Below are positions 8,888-24,119 of a DNA stretch of 35,737 nt, in pieces; position 1 is the first letter of the stretch, and each line of letters begins with the position of its first letter. Origin of the DNA: Phycisphaerales bacterium (GTDB taxonomy: Bacteria > Planctomycetota > Phycisphaerae > Phycisphaerales > UBA1924); NCBI GenBank assembly GCA_016741915.1, contig JACVCS010000036.1:1-35737 (forward strand), in the 5' to 3' direction. The notes beneath the pieces were generated by a model. That model had not been told where the DNA came from and did not search any database. It saw nothing but the letters and a program-made list of their open reading frames with translations. The translations under genes were made by a program, and so were the position numbers.

Positions 8888-9871
8888 TTACGGCACGCAT
8901 GCGCTGAAGAGGGCGTTGAAGAAGCAGTTGTAATCGCCTTCGTTGACGCCGTTGTTTGCGCCGATCGGTGTGCCGAAGGGGGGCTTGGGTGTTCCTTGGT
9001 CGTCGGCGATATCGCAGAAGCCGCCGACACCGGCGGGGCCTGAGGCGGCCTGGTTGAAGAAGCCGGCGGCGGAAAAGAAGCAGTTGTAATCGCCCTCGTT
9101 GACGCCGCCGTTGGGCACGTTGCCGGGGCCGGGGAGCGGGTTGCCCTGATCGTCGGCGATGTCGGCGGGGTTGCAGCGGGTGATCTGGACGGGGGCTTTT
9201 TCGATCACAGCGCGGATGATGTAGTCGCCGAAACTCTGCGCGGTGGCGAGGTCCCACCATTGCACACCGCCGCCGAACGGTGGCACGCCGTAGATCGCGT
9301 TGCGACCGGCTTGCACGCCGTTGAGATCGATCGGGACGGTGGGCCCTTGCGGGGCGGAGGTGTTGTTGGCGAAGACGAGGGCGACTGTGAAGCGTGCGTA
9401 GGTATCGGGGACGATGATGTTGAACTGCGAGAGGTCGAACTCGTTGAGGTAGCCGTCGGTCATCTGGGGGCTGAAGCCGTCGGGATCGACGTTGACGGAA
9501 TCGAAGATGCGCGATGGGGTGGGGCTGACGGTGGGCATCAGCACGCTGCCGCGCCAGACTTCGATGGATTCTTCGATGGAGTTCCCGGTGGTGCCTGAGG
9601 AGGAGTACCAGAGGATCTGCACGCGTTTGATGCGGGCGGGGCGGTAGTTCGTGGGGATGGTGAAGATCGCGGCGACCTTTTCACCCGCGTCGAAGTTGTT
9701 GATGAGCCCCACCTGCCCGACGAATGGGTTGTCCGGATCGATCGCGGGGAGGTTGTCGTTCTTGACCACAAGTTCCTGCGCGTGTGCTGCGGCGGTGAAG
9801 AGGACCATCGGCGTGACGGCCGCGAGGATGAACGTTGAAATCCGCGAACGGGAAACGGAAGAACGGATCAT
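8888..9871 (-). CDS. Secreted protein with two C-terminal dockerin-like GVNEGDYN modules
   Basis: A 327-residue protein with a clear signal peptide (basic MIRSSVSRSR, hydrophobic core, cleavage after AAHAQ-type residues near 31). The central 200 residues are predicted by appearance to be beta-rich and are not recognised. The C-terminus has two copies of a module: CNPADIADDQGNPLP...GGVNEGDYNCFF and FCDIADDQGTPKPP...NNGVNEGDYNCFF. Spacing of Asp/Asn/Glu resembles the Ca-binding loops of dockerin/EF-hand repeats. The same module ends the protein at 11799-13172. The protein is probably exported and attached or assembled outside the cell. It is transcribed divergently from the riboswitch operon. 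Function unknown. Confidence 0.75.
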   Translation of the reverse strand: MIRSSVSRSRISTFILAAVTPMVLFTAAAHAQELVVKNDNLPAIDPDNPFVGQVGLINNFDAGEKVAAIFTIPTNYRPARIKRVQILWYSSSGTTGNSIEESIEVWRGSVLMPTVSPTPSRIFDSVNVDPDGFSPQMTDGYLNEFDLSQFNIIVPDTYARFTVALVFANNTSAPQGPTVPIDLNGVQAGRNAIYGVPPFGGGVQWWDLATAQSFGDYIIRAVIEKAPVQITRCNPADIADDQGNPLPGPGNVPNGGVNEGDYNCFFSAAGFFNQAASGPAGVGGFCDIADDQGTPKPPFGTPIGANNGVNEGDYNCFFNALFSACVP

Positions 9872-10137
9872 GCGTGCAACTCCATCGCGGCGTTTGGGGC
9901 GGAAGAGGGGTCTGGGGACGTGGGCGAATGGGCGTGAATCTGGGGGGTTGAAGTGAAAAGGCTTGAATCTGGGGGTGAAAGGCCCGGTTCGGGGTTGAAT
10001 CTCTGTTCAACAATCGACGGAAACTTGCCCAGATACCCAAGAAACGGGGACCGGACACCATGAGCCTACCGCGCCCCGGAAGAAGGGCCAGTTCTGTGAA
10101 GACGATTCGCGTTCGGCGGGAAAGTGTTTCGTGGAAG

Positions 10138-10168
10138 TTGACAGGTTGGGGGAGGGTTGGGCTATGCT
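10138..10168 (+). promoter_or_regulatory. Promoter of the cobalamin-riboswitch operon
   Basis: A consensus TTGACA (10138-10143) and TATGCT (10163-10168), separated by 19 nt. Transcription would start near 10175, just before the first paired element of the riboswitch. The spacer is longer than the 17-nt optimum. Confidence 0.6.
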
Positions 10169-10177
10169 GAGGGCGTC

Positions 10178-10470
10178 ATCGGTGCACCCCGGGTTCTGAG
10201 CAATCAGGCCTGTGGTGCTGAAAAGGGAAGTGCGGTTGTTGGTTTGGGCAAGGTCAAGCGACTGAAACCCGGACCGACGAATCCGCCGCGGACGCGCCGC
10301 CGTGAGGAGCAGTCTCCGTTCAAGAGCCACTGACCGGGCTGGGCCTGGTTGGGAAGGTGAACGGAGGGCCTCGGTCGGGCGTCAGGGAGCGGGCCTTGGA
10401 GTTGAACTCCGGGGCTTGAACCTGACGCGGAACGACCGGGCCAAAGCCCCGAGCCGGAAGACCTGCCGGT
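10178..10470 (+). ncRNA. Cobalamin (B12) riboswitch aptamer
   Basis: Conserved blocks of the cobalamin riboswitch family occur in the right order and spacing. They are GGTGC (10181-10185) pairing with GGTGC...GCACC around P2, AAAAGGGAAG (10221-10230), GAATCCGCCGCGG (from 10279) followed by a CGCCGCCGTGAG arm, GCCACTG (10326-10332), GGGAAGG (10351-10357), and the 3' B12-box-like segment AGCCGGAAGACCTGCCGG (10452-10469). A variable arm lies between 10358 and 10451. In this family the RNA binds adenosyl- or other cobalamins and switches off downstream genes when B12 is plentiful. A promoter lies just upstream and the next gene on the same strand begins at 10687, so it should control the two surface-protein genes that follow. 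Confidence 0.88.
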
Positions 10471-10686
10471 GATTGTGTGCTGGGCTGCCCTCGCGAGCTG
10501 GGGCGCTGGCGATGTCGCTTCGAGCTTGTCGGAGCGCGCACCGGCGATTTTGGATTGGTCGGCTGTTTCCGCCGACTCCCCCACTGCTCCCTGTTGAACC
10601 TCGCGAGGGTTCCGCGGCCGGGACGTTTTCCCGGTATTCACAAGCCGCCGCGCGCGAATCGCGGTGACGTGAAGGGATTGTGGTTC
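10471..10686 (+). promoter_or_regulatory. Leader after the riboswitch, probable expression platform
   Basis: No gene is visible in these 216 nt. The 3' end of the aptamer, GCCGGTG (10465-10471), is fully complementary to CACCGGC (10539-10545), which is followed by GATTTTGG. Pairing would compete with closure of the aptamer. A CTCGCGAG palindrome occurs near 10489 and again near 10601. An AAGGGA Shine-Dalgarno-like run sits 9 nt before the ATG at 10687. The exact switching mechanism is not resolved. Confidence 0.4.
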
Positions 10687-11802
10687 ATGGTCCGTGCTGT
10701 CTCATTGGTTTCTTTGCGTTCGTTCCTTCGGCCAAAGTTCAATCCACGCACATCGACGCGAAGGGGACTGCGGAGTTCCGCGCTGATCGCCGCGGCGGTG
10801 CTGGGTGTCGGCGCGTTGAGCCCGCTGGCTCAGGCGACGCTCCCGTCGTACACGCTGGTGGGGCAGTATGCCGCCCCGAGCGGCGCGTGGAGCATCGGGC
10901 CCGATGGGCGGTTGTGGTCGATCAACTCCGCGGGTGTGATCTCTCGGCAGGACACGCTGAATGCCGCGGGATACTCGGCCGTGGGCAGCGTGCCGACGGG
11001 GACGGTCGCGTCGTTCGGCGCGTCGTTCATCAGCGTGTCGAACTCGGGGACTCTGGCGATCGGCGATAACAATTTCGGCGCGAACGCGCGGGTGCACTTT
11101 GTGAACTCGGCGGATCTTTCGACGAGTGCCGCAACGCCGACGAGTTCGCTGCTGCTGGGAAACTACGCCGGGGTTTGGAGCGGGTCGGACCTGCTGGTGG
11201 CGGGCGCGCCGGGCCCGGGCGGTTCGCCAGCTCTTTGGCGCGTGACGAACACCGCGACGACGTCGCCGACCTCGTCGGTGCTCATCACGAATATCGGCGG
11301 CGGCTCGGGCGGGTTGGCGCTCCGCGGCGACACGCTCGTCACGGGCGTGGGCTTCTCGACCGCGGCGAGCCCCGTCACGGGTGAGGTGCGTTCGTTCTCG
11401 CTCTCGTCGCTGATCAACTCGGGCCCGGCGACGTTTCTTTCGGGCTCGCTGGTGGGCACGGTGCTCTCGGCCTCCAGCATGGCCTTCGACCCGCTGGGGA
11501 ACCTTGCGATCGCGGGTGCGGATTTCTCGAACTTCCCCAGTGTCAGCGGCTTCGTGCGTGTGATCGATGGCGACAACTTCGCAAACAACATCACCATCGC
11601 CCCTGCGGGGACGGACCGCTCGTACGGCGTTCGCTTCAACGCGTTCACCAATGAGTTGCTCGTTTCCGCATCGGGCACGATCTACCGCTATGTGATCCCC
11701 ACGCCGGGCACGGCCGCCGCGTTGGCTGTCGCGGGCGCGTTGAGCGTTTCGCGTCGTCGGCGCGTGCACGTCACGAACGAGTCGAGGGAGGTGCGGGCGT
11801 GA
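10687..11802 (+). CDS. Secreted beta-propeller-like surface protein with PEP-CTERM-like tail
   Basis: A 371-residue protein, first gene after the cobalamin riboswitch. The N-terminus has a long basic region, a twin-arginine-like STRRGLRS, then the hydrophobic AALIAAAVLGVGAL-type core ending in AQA, so it is exported (Sec or possibly Tat). The mature part shows repeating short beta segments such as GAWSIGPDGRLWSIN, GGLALRGDTLVTGVGF, SSMAFDPLGNLAIAG and YGVRFNAFTNELLVSASGTIYRY, typical of beta-propeller blades. The C-terminus, IPTPGT, a hydrophobic stretch and SRRRR, matches the PEP-CTERM/exosortase-type sorting tail common in planctomycetes. In gut Bacteroides the B12-binding surface protein BtuG is also a beta-propeller, so B12 capture is a plausible but unproven role. 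Its stop overlaps the next start (GTGA). Confidence 0.75.
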   Translation: MVRAVSLVSLRSFLRPKFNPRTSTRRGLRSSALIAAAVLGVGALSPLAQATLPSYTLVGQYAAPSGAWSIGPDGRLWSINSAGVISRQDTLNAAGYSAVGSVPTGTVASFGASFISVSNSGTLAIGDNNFGANARVHFVNSADLSTSAATPTSSLLLGNYAGVWSGSDLLVAGAPGPGGSPALWRVTNTATTSPTSSVLITNIGGGSGGLALRGDTLVTGVGFSTAASPVTGEVRSFSLSSLINSGPATFLSGSLVGTVLSASSMAFDPLGNLAIAGADFSNFPSVSGFVRVIDGDNFANNITIAPAGTDRSYGVRFNAFTNELLVSASGTIYRYVIPTPGTAAALAVAGALSVSRRRRVHVTNESREVRA

Positions 11803-13172
11803 GCCGCTTCAGCGTCTTTACGTCTCGACCGAACCAGGCCGGCGCTGGGGAACACTCCGCGCCGGCCATTGCTGGTCCGCGCGGTGATCGAGGAGCTCTT
11901 GCACGCGTTCGTGGAAGCACCATGGTGTGCGCCGCGTTCCTGAGCGCGATGGCCTTGTGCTCGGCATCGCACGCCGATTCGCCCTTCGCCACGCGCGTGG
12001 TCAGCTTTGATCCCGCGCCGGGGCAGTTTGTCCGCAACCCGGCGTACAACGACCCGCTCAAGGCGCTCGGCGCGCCGATTGGTGGCGGGCTCTTTGCACC
12101 CGCCAATGACAAAGTCGTCTCCCTCGGCGGCTTCGGCGGCTCGATCACCCTGGGCTTCGATTCGCCCATCGTCAACCTCCCCCCCACCACGCCCGACGGC
12201 TTCAACCCCATCGGGCTCGACTTCATCGTGTTTGGCAATGCGTTCTATGCCGGGAGCGCGGACGGGCAATGGCGATTCGCGGAGCTGGTCGTCGTCGAAG
12301 TATCGCGCGATGTCAACGCCAACGGCCTGGCGGACGACCCGTGGTATCTGATCCCCGGCTCGCGATTACAGAACGCTTCGTTTCCGCTGCAACGCGTGGT
12401 GAAAGCCTGGGATGACAACACGGCCGACACCTCGCGGCCGCCGGCGAATCCGGCGTGGATCCCGGTTGGTCGATCGGGCGTGTGGACGAGTTCGACGTTC
12501 GCGATCCCGGGGACGGGGCTTGTGCCGCCGGTCTTTGTTGGTGGGGGCGATGGGCTCACGCCCGCGAGTATCTGGGGATATGCGGATTGCTCGCCCACGC
12601 TGCTGCTGGGTGATCTTGATGCCGACGGCGTGAGCGACGATCCGTCGATCACGCCCGAGATGTTCTATACGCGCCCGGGCAATCCGCTTGTGCCGGGCGT
12701 TGATGGCTTCACGCCCGGTACGGGCGGCGGCGATGCGTTCGACATCTCGTGGGCGATCGATCCGACGACGGGCCTGAGTGCGAATCTGCCGTCGATTGAT
12801 TTCGTGCGTTTGAGCACGGGCGTTGACGCGACGGGCGGGCTGCTTGGTGAAGTCAGTGGCGAGATCGGCGGCGTGGCGCGGGTTGTCCTGCCCGTGATCA
12901 ACACGACGCCGTGCGATATCGCCGACGATGCGGGCACGCCGCTGCGTCAGCCGAACGCGGGCACGAACAACGGCGTGAACGAAGGGGATTACAACGCCTT
13001 CTTCGCGTCGGAGGGCTTCTTCTTTCTCGCGTCGATCGGCCCCGCGGCGGTCGGTTCGTACTGCGACATCGCCGACGACGCGGGGGACCCGCTGCCTTCG
13101 ACCTCCGGTGCTGCGAACAACGGCGTGAACGAAGGGGATTACAACGCGTTTTTCAACTGTCTTTTCCGCTAG
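11799..13172 (+). CDS. Cell-surface protein, B12-riboswitch operon, two dockerin-like modules
   Basis: A 457-residue protein starting at GTG 11799, which overlaps the preceding TGA by 4 nt; a GGGAGG lies just upstream. Translation is probably coupled. A signal peptide ends near SASHA (about residue 60), giving a mature start at DSPFATRVVSFDPAPGQ. The body contains SLGGFGGSITLGFDSP, GLDFIVFGNAFY, VVVEVSRDVNANGLADDPWYLIPGS and later LDADGVSDDPSITPEMFYTRPG. I recall closely similar 'FGNAF...D.NGNGLPDD.WY' phrases in cell-surface proteins of Bacteroidetes B12-uptake loci, which fits the riboswitch; this needs a search. The C-terminus has two modules PCDIADDAGTPL...NNGVNEGDYNAFF and YCDIADDAGDPLP...NNGVNEGDYNAFF, like those of the divergent gene at 8888-9871. 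No membrane anchor is visible. Confidence 0.75.
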   Translation: MSRFSVFTSRPNQAGAGEHSAPAIAGPRGDRGALARVRGSTMVCAAFLSAMALCSASHADSPFATRVVSFDPAPGQFVRNPAYNDPLKALGAPIGGGLFAPANDKVVSLGGFGGSITLGFDSPIVNLPPTTPDGFNPIGLDFIVFGNAFYAGSADGQWRFAELVVVEVSRDVNANGLADDPWYLIPGSRLQNASFPLQRVVKAWDDNTADTSRPPANPAWIPVGRSGVWTSSTFAIPGTGLVPPVFVGGGDGLTPASIWGYADCSPTLLLGDLDADGVSDDPSITPEMFYTRPGNPLVPGVDGFTPGTGGGDAFDISWAIDPTTGLSANLPSIDFVRLSTGVDATGGLLGEVSGEIGGVARVVLPVINTTPCDIADDAGTPLRQPNAGTNNGVNEGDYNAFFASEGFFFLASIGPAAVGSYCDIADDAGDPLPSTSGAANNGVNEGDYNAFFNCLFR

Positions 13173-13188
13173 TTTGGCCTCTGCTTTT

Positions 13189-13253
13189 GTGGCACGGCTC
13201 TCCAGAGCCGTGCGTTGAGTCAATGACTGCACGACTCTGGAGAGCCGTGCCAC
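13189..13253. repeat. REP-like paired palindromes
   Basis: Two 25-bp arms (13189-13213 and 13229-13253) are inverted copies of each other with one mismatch and a 15-nt spacer. Each arm is itself a palindrome: GCACGGCTCT-CC-AGAGCCGTGC (perfect) and GCACGACTCT-GG-AGAGCCGTGC (one mismatch). The architecture resembles REP/BIME elements. It may also act as a terminator for the riboswitch operon, since it lies 17 nt after the stop at 13172. Confidence 0.75.
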
Positions 13254-13314
13254 CACGGATCGACCGATCAGCAAAGTACGAGCATCCGATCATCGCACCT
13301 TCACGCGCTTACCC

Positions 13315-14289
13315 ATGACCAACACGCCGCAAAGCTGTTGCCGACGAACCGACCGACGATCGCACCGATCTTCGGTGGGCGTGCACGGCTTCACGCTCGT
13401 CGAACTGCTCGTCTGCATCGCGATCGTCGCGTTGCTGCTGAGCATGCTGCTGCCGGCGGTGTCGAAGGCCCGTGAGGCGGGGCGGAAGGTGGTCTGCGCG
13501 TCGAATCTTCGCCAGCTTTCGATGGGCTTGAACCTGTACGCGGGGGATCACAAGGGCTTGTACGCGCCCGCAGCGGCGGATTTCATCACGAACCTGAAGC
13601 GTTGGCACGGCACGCGAGCGAACCCCGGCGCGCCGTTCTCGCCCGAGGGCGGGCCTTTGACGGCGTACATCCGCGGAGAGGGCGCGAGCGTGCTTTCCGT
13701 GTCGGCGGTGAGCAACGAACCCGGCGCGTCGGCCGCACTGGCGGGCGTTCGTGCGTGCCCGACGTTTGCGCCGGTGGCCGACGACTTGCTCGCACGCAAA
13801 CGCGGGTTTGAACGGTCGGCGGGCGGGTATGGCTACAACGCCGCGTTTGTGGGCACAAGCCGGGCGATTGTCGGCGCGGGCCCGACGCGTGCGTACACCG
13901 TCGTGACCGATCGCACCGGCTCGCGGCAGGATCGCTTCACCCGGCCGAGCCAAACCATTGCCTTCAGCGACGCGGCCATCAGCAGCGACCCGAGCGCCAA
14001 CGCCGAGGGACTTGTTGAGTACTCGTTCATCGAGCCGCGGTTCCGTGCTGATCTGCCTGTGGGCGAGTCGCAGGGCGGGCAGAGGCCCGATCCGTCGATG
14101 CACTTCCGTCATGGGCAGCGCGTGGGCGATGGGCGTTCGGGCGTGGCCAACGCGGCGAAGCTTGACGGGCACGTGGGTGATCACGCGATGAGTTTCACGT
14201 GGCGGAGCGGGATCTACCCGGAGCCCGCGGTTCGGGCGGCCGTGGGCTGGACGGGTGAGCACGACAACAACGCGCTCTTTGAGTATTGA
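13315..14289 (+). CDS. Prepilin-like protein with H-X9-DG motif
   Basis: A 324-residue protein. After a basic leader it has the type IV prepilin cleavage/methylation signature [20 protein letters not shown], cleaved after the glycine by a prepilin peptidase, and a long hydrophobic helix. It continues [21 protein letters not shown]. Near the C-terminus [24 protein letters not shown] matches the H-X9-DG-type segment of the large planctomycete/verrucomicrobial family of pilin-like secreted proteins, of which these genomes carry many. Function is unknown; pseudopilin or surface fibre roles are inferred from the signal. No Shine-Dalgarno is evident before ATG 13315. The REP-like element separates it from the B12-switch operon, so shared control is uncertain. 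Confidence 0.85.
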   Translation: MTNTPQSCCRRTDRRSHRSSVGVHGFTLVELLVCIAIVALLLSMLLPAVSKAREAGRKVVCASNLRQLSMGLNLYAGDHKGLYAPAAADFITNLKRWHGTRANPGAPFSPEGGPLTAYIRGEGASVLSVSAVSNEPGASAALAGVRACPTFAPVADDLLARKRGFERSAGGYGYNAAFVGTSRAIVGAGPTRAYTVVTDRTGSRQDRFTRPSQTIAFSDAAISSDPSANAEGLVEYSFIEPRFRADLPVGESQGGQRPDPSMHFRHGQRVGDGRSGVANAAKLDGHVGDHAMSFTWRSGIYPEPAVRAAVGWTGEHDNNALFEY

Positions 14290-14324
14290 TTGATCGCCGA
14301 TAGAGATGATGGTCGGCAACGCGC

Positions 14325-14579
14325 ATGGTCAACCGCTGCATCTGCCATAACGTGCCCTTCGCAACCGTCGCCGCGATGGCCCGCGATGGTCGCTCGCTTG
14401 CGGAGATCTCGCAGCAGACCAACTGCGGCATGGGCTGCGGGTTGTGTCGGCCGTACTTGTGGGTCGTTCTGACCACCGGCGCGACGAACGTTCCGGTCTT
14501 GAGCCCATCGCAAGCCGCACAGCTCAGCAGCAAGGTTGATCCACTGTTGCCGAAGCCCAAGGGCAAGAAGCAGCCGTAA
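14325..14579 (+). CDS. BFD-like [2Fe-2S]-binding small protein
   Basis: An 84-residue protein with the Cys pattern of the bacterioferritin-associated ferredoxin (BFD) fold: Cys5-X-Cys7 at the N-terminus (NRCICHNV) and Cys38-X2-Cys41 (CGMGCGLCRP), with an extra Cys34. The intervening helices (VPFATVAAMARDGRSLAEISQQTN) match the BFD helix-turn-helix-like fold. In BFD itself the cluster passes electrons to bacterioferritin to release iron; the same domain is also found in nitrite reductase and other redox proteins, so the partner here is unknown. No bacterioferritin gene is visible. It follows the prepilin gene by 35 nt and may share its transcript. Confidence 0.75.
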   Translation: MVNRCICHNVPFATVAAMARDGRSLAEISQQTNCGMGCGLCRPYLWVVLTTGATNVPVLSPSQAAQLSSKVDPLLPKPKGKKQP

Positions 14580-14618
14580 GCGCTGATCGTGGACACGCCT
14601 TGATTGAGTCAAAAAGAA

Positions 14619-14649
14619 ATCGGCCCGCCGGGGTAATCGGCGGGCCGAT
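14619..14649 (-). terminator. Terminator after rpoC (bidirectional)
   Basis: A 12-bp perfect stem, ATCGGCCCGCCG (14619-14630) with CGGCGGGCCGAT (14638-14649), and a 7-nt loop. On the minus strand it is followed by TTTCTTTTT. It lies between the convergent BFD-like gene and rpoC and can stop both, with the better U-tract on the rpoC side. Confidence 0.85.
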
Positions 14650-14681
14650 GAAATCTCAAACCGTTGGGCTCCTCAGCCGAC

Positions 14682-19070
<4,389 letters not shown>

Positions 19071-19253
19071 GCGACGCATCTCCAAGGCTGCGGTGCGGAA
19101 GGGGCTGGGTTGCCGATCGTCGTGATCGGCTCAGTCCCCGTCGCGTACCGGGTGTGGTGACTCAAAGTAAACCGACGGTTCAAACCGGACCGCTGATCTT
19201 CCGCCCGCGTGGCCGGTCCGCACCACGCGAGCGACGCAAACGACGGTGGCTCT

Positions 19254-23066
<3,813 letters not shown>

Positions 23067-23191
23067 CGATTTCACCTTCCGATGGAGACACCGATCGCCC
23101 AGCCCGTCGCCGATCGTGGGCGAGCGGGGGGCGAATCGCTTGAAAAGTTGGTTACAGCTGTTTGGTCATGCCGGGCCGCGCAGAACCCGCC

Positions 23192-23221
23192 ACTGTAGAG
23201 GCCCTCTCGGTCCAAAAGCAA
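23192..23221 (-). promoter_or_regulatory. Candidate rpoBC promoter
   Basis: On the minus strand TTGCTT (23221-23216), an 18-nt spacer and TACAGT (23197-23192) lie between the hairpin after rplL and the rpoB start. This would let rpoBC be transcribed independently of rplL. Confidence 0.45.
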
Positions 23222-23250
23222 GATAAACTTGGAGAAATCCTGAAACAACG

Positions 23251-23290
23251 AAGCGGGGTCCGTCCGGGAGTGACCGAACGGACCCCGCTT
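23251..23290 (-). terminator. Hairpin between rplL and rpoB (terminator or attenuator)
   Basis: A 13-bp perfect stem, AAGCGGGGTCCGT (23251-23263) with ACGGACCCCGCTT (23278-23290), and a 14-nt loop. On the minus strand the following tract (CGTTGTTTC) is only moderately U-rich, so it may be a partial terminator. A transcription attenuator at the same place, between rplL and rpoBC, is well known in E. coli. Confidence 0.7.
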
Positions 23291-23478
23291 ATTTTCCAAA
23301 CATGGCTCGTTCCACAGGCCTCGGTGCTTTCACGGAATTCGCACCTTCATACAGGCGCTCCCGTCAAAGCCCCTCGCCAGCGGCACCCAAACCAGCCCGC
23401 CCGATCAGCCCGGCGCTCTCGCGTCGACCGACCAGCCAACCGGTTCAGGCCGACCCTTCGACCACCCCCGCCCAAAAA

Positions 23479-23850
23479 TTAGTCGAGGGTGACGGTCGCG
23501 CCGACCGCTTCGAGCTTCTTCTTGAGGGCCTCGGCATCAGCCTTCGGCATACCTTCCTTGAGCTTCTTCGGGGCGCCGTCAACCAGGTCCTTCGCCTCCT
23601 TGAGGCCCAGACCCGTCGCCTCGCGGACGACCTTGATGACGTCGATCTTCTTCTCGCCCGCGGCCTTCAGCGTCACGTCAAAGGCGCTCTTCTCCTCAAC
23701 CGGAGCAGCAGCAGCCGCCGGAGCAGCAGCAACAGCCACGCCGCCAGCCGCGGCCTCGATGCCGTAGGTGTCCTTCAGGTACTTCCCAAGCTCCACGGCC
23801 TCCTTGAGCGAAAGGCCAGCCAGCTTGTCACCGAGTTCGTTGATCGTCAT
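23479..23850 (-). CDS. rplL: Ribosomal protein bL12 (L7/L12)
   Basis: A 123-residue stalk protein. The N-terminal dimerisation helices ([29 protein letters not shown]) are followed by an Ala/Val-rich hinge ([19 protein letters not shown]). The C-terminal factor-binding domain is [38 protein letters not shown]...[13 protein letters not shown]. It recruits translation GTPases to the ribosome. AGAGGAAG lies 6 nt before the ATG. Unusually it is not next to rplJ (L10), its anchoring partner, which lies 4.7 kb upstream in transcription order. It has its own good promoter and is followed by a hairpin before rpoB. Confidence 0.98.
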   Translation of the reverse strand: MTINELGDKLAGLSLKEAVELGKYLKDTYGIEAAAGGVAVAAAPAAAAAPVEEKSAFDVTLKAAGEKKIDVIKVVREATGLGLKEAKDLVDGAPKKLKEGMPKADAEALKKKLEAVGATVTLD

Positions 23851-23960
23851 GGGAAACTTCCTCTGTCAAAACACTGCTCCACCAGTGGGTCCGGACCAGT
23901 TCCGGCTCTTTAACCCGCCAAAGAAGATCCTCGGCATGGGCCAGTAGTAGATGGGTCAAG

Positions 23961-23989
23961 ATTATTCACCCCCCAACCCCCCGGGACAA
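23961..23989 (-). promoter_or_regulatory. Promoter of rplL
   Basis: On the minus strand TTGTCC (23989-23984), a 17-nt spacer and AATAAT (23966-23961). It lies about 110 nt before the rplL ATG. An own promoter would be needed because accessory genes separate rplL from rplKAJ. Confidence 0.6.
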
Positions 23990-24119
23990 GCCCCCTTTTC
24001 CTACCTTCATTCTGGCACACCCACACGAACAAAAAACAAACTGTGGTCTCGCTGAGCAATCACTCGCCGTGACTTGATGTGCCAGCGCCGGTCGACGCGC
24101 CCAGCTGAACCGCTCAACC

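Noticed and set aside
10178..10470. RNase P RNA or 6S RNA as the structured RNA
   Set aside because: The conserved blocks of those RNAs are missing, while the AAAAGGGAA, GCCACTG, GGGAAGG and AGACCTGCC blocks match the cobalamin riboswitch.
10477..10686. Upstream extension of the propeller gene to 10477
   Set aside because: The extension would be translated from riboswitch leader sequence, and the signal peptide and Shine-Dalgarno fit ATG 10687.
23931..23959. TTGACC as a -35 box for rplL
   Set aside because: The hexamer 17 nt downstream (TGCCGA) is a poor -10; TTGTCC-17-AATAAT slightly upstream is much better.
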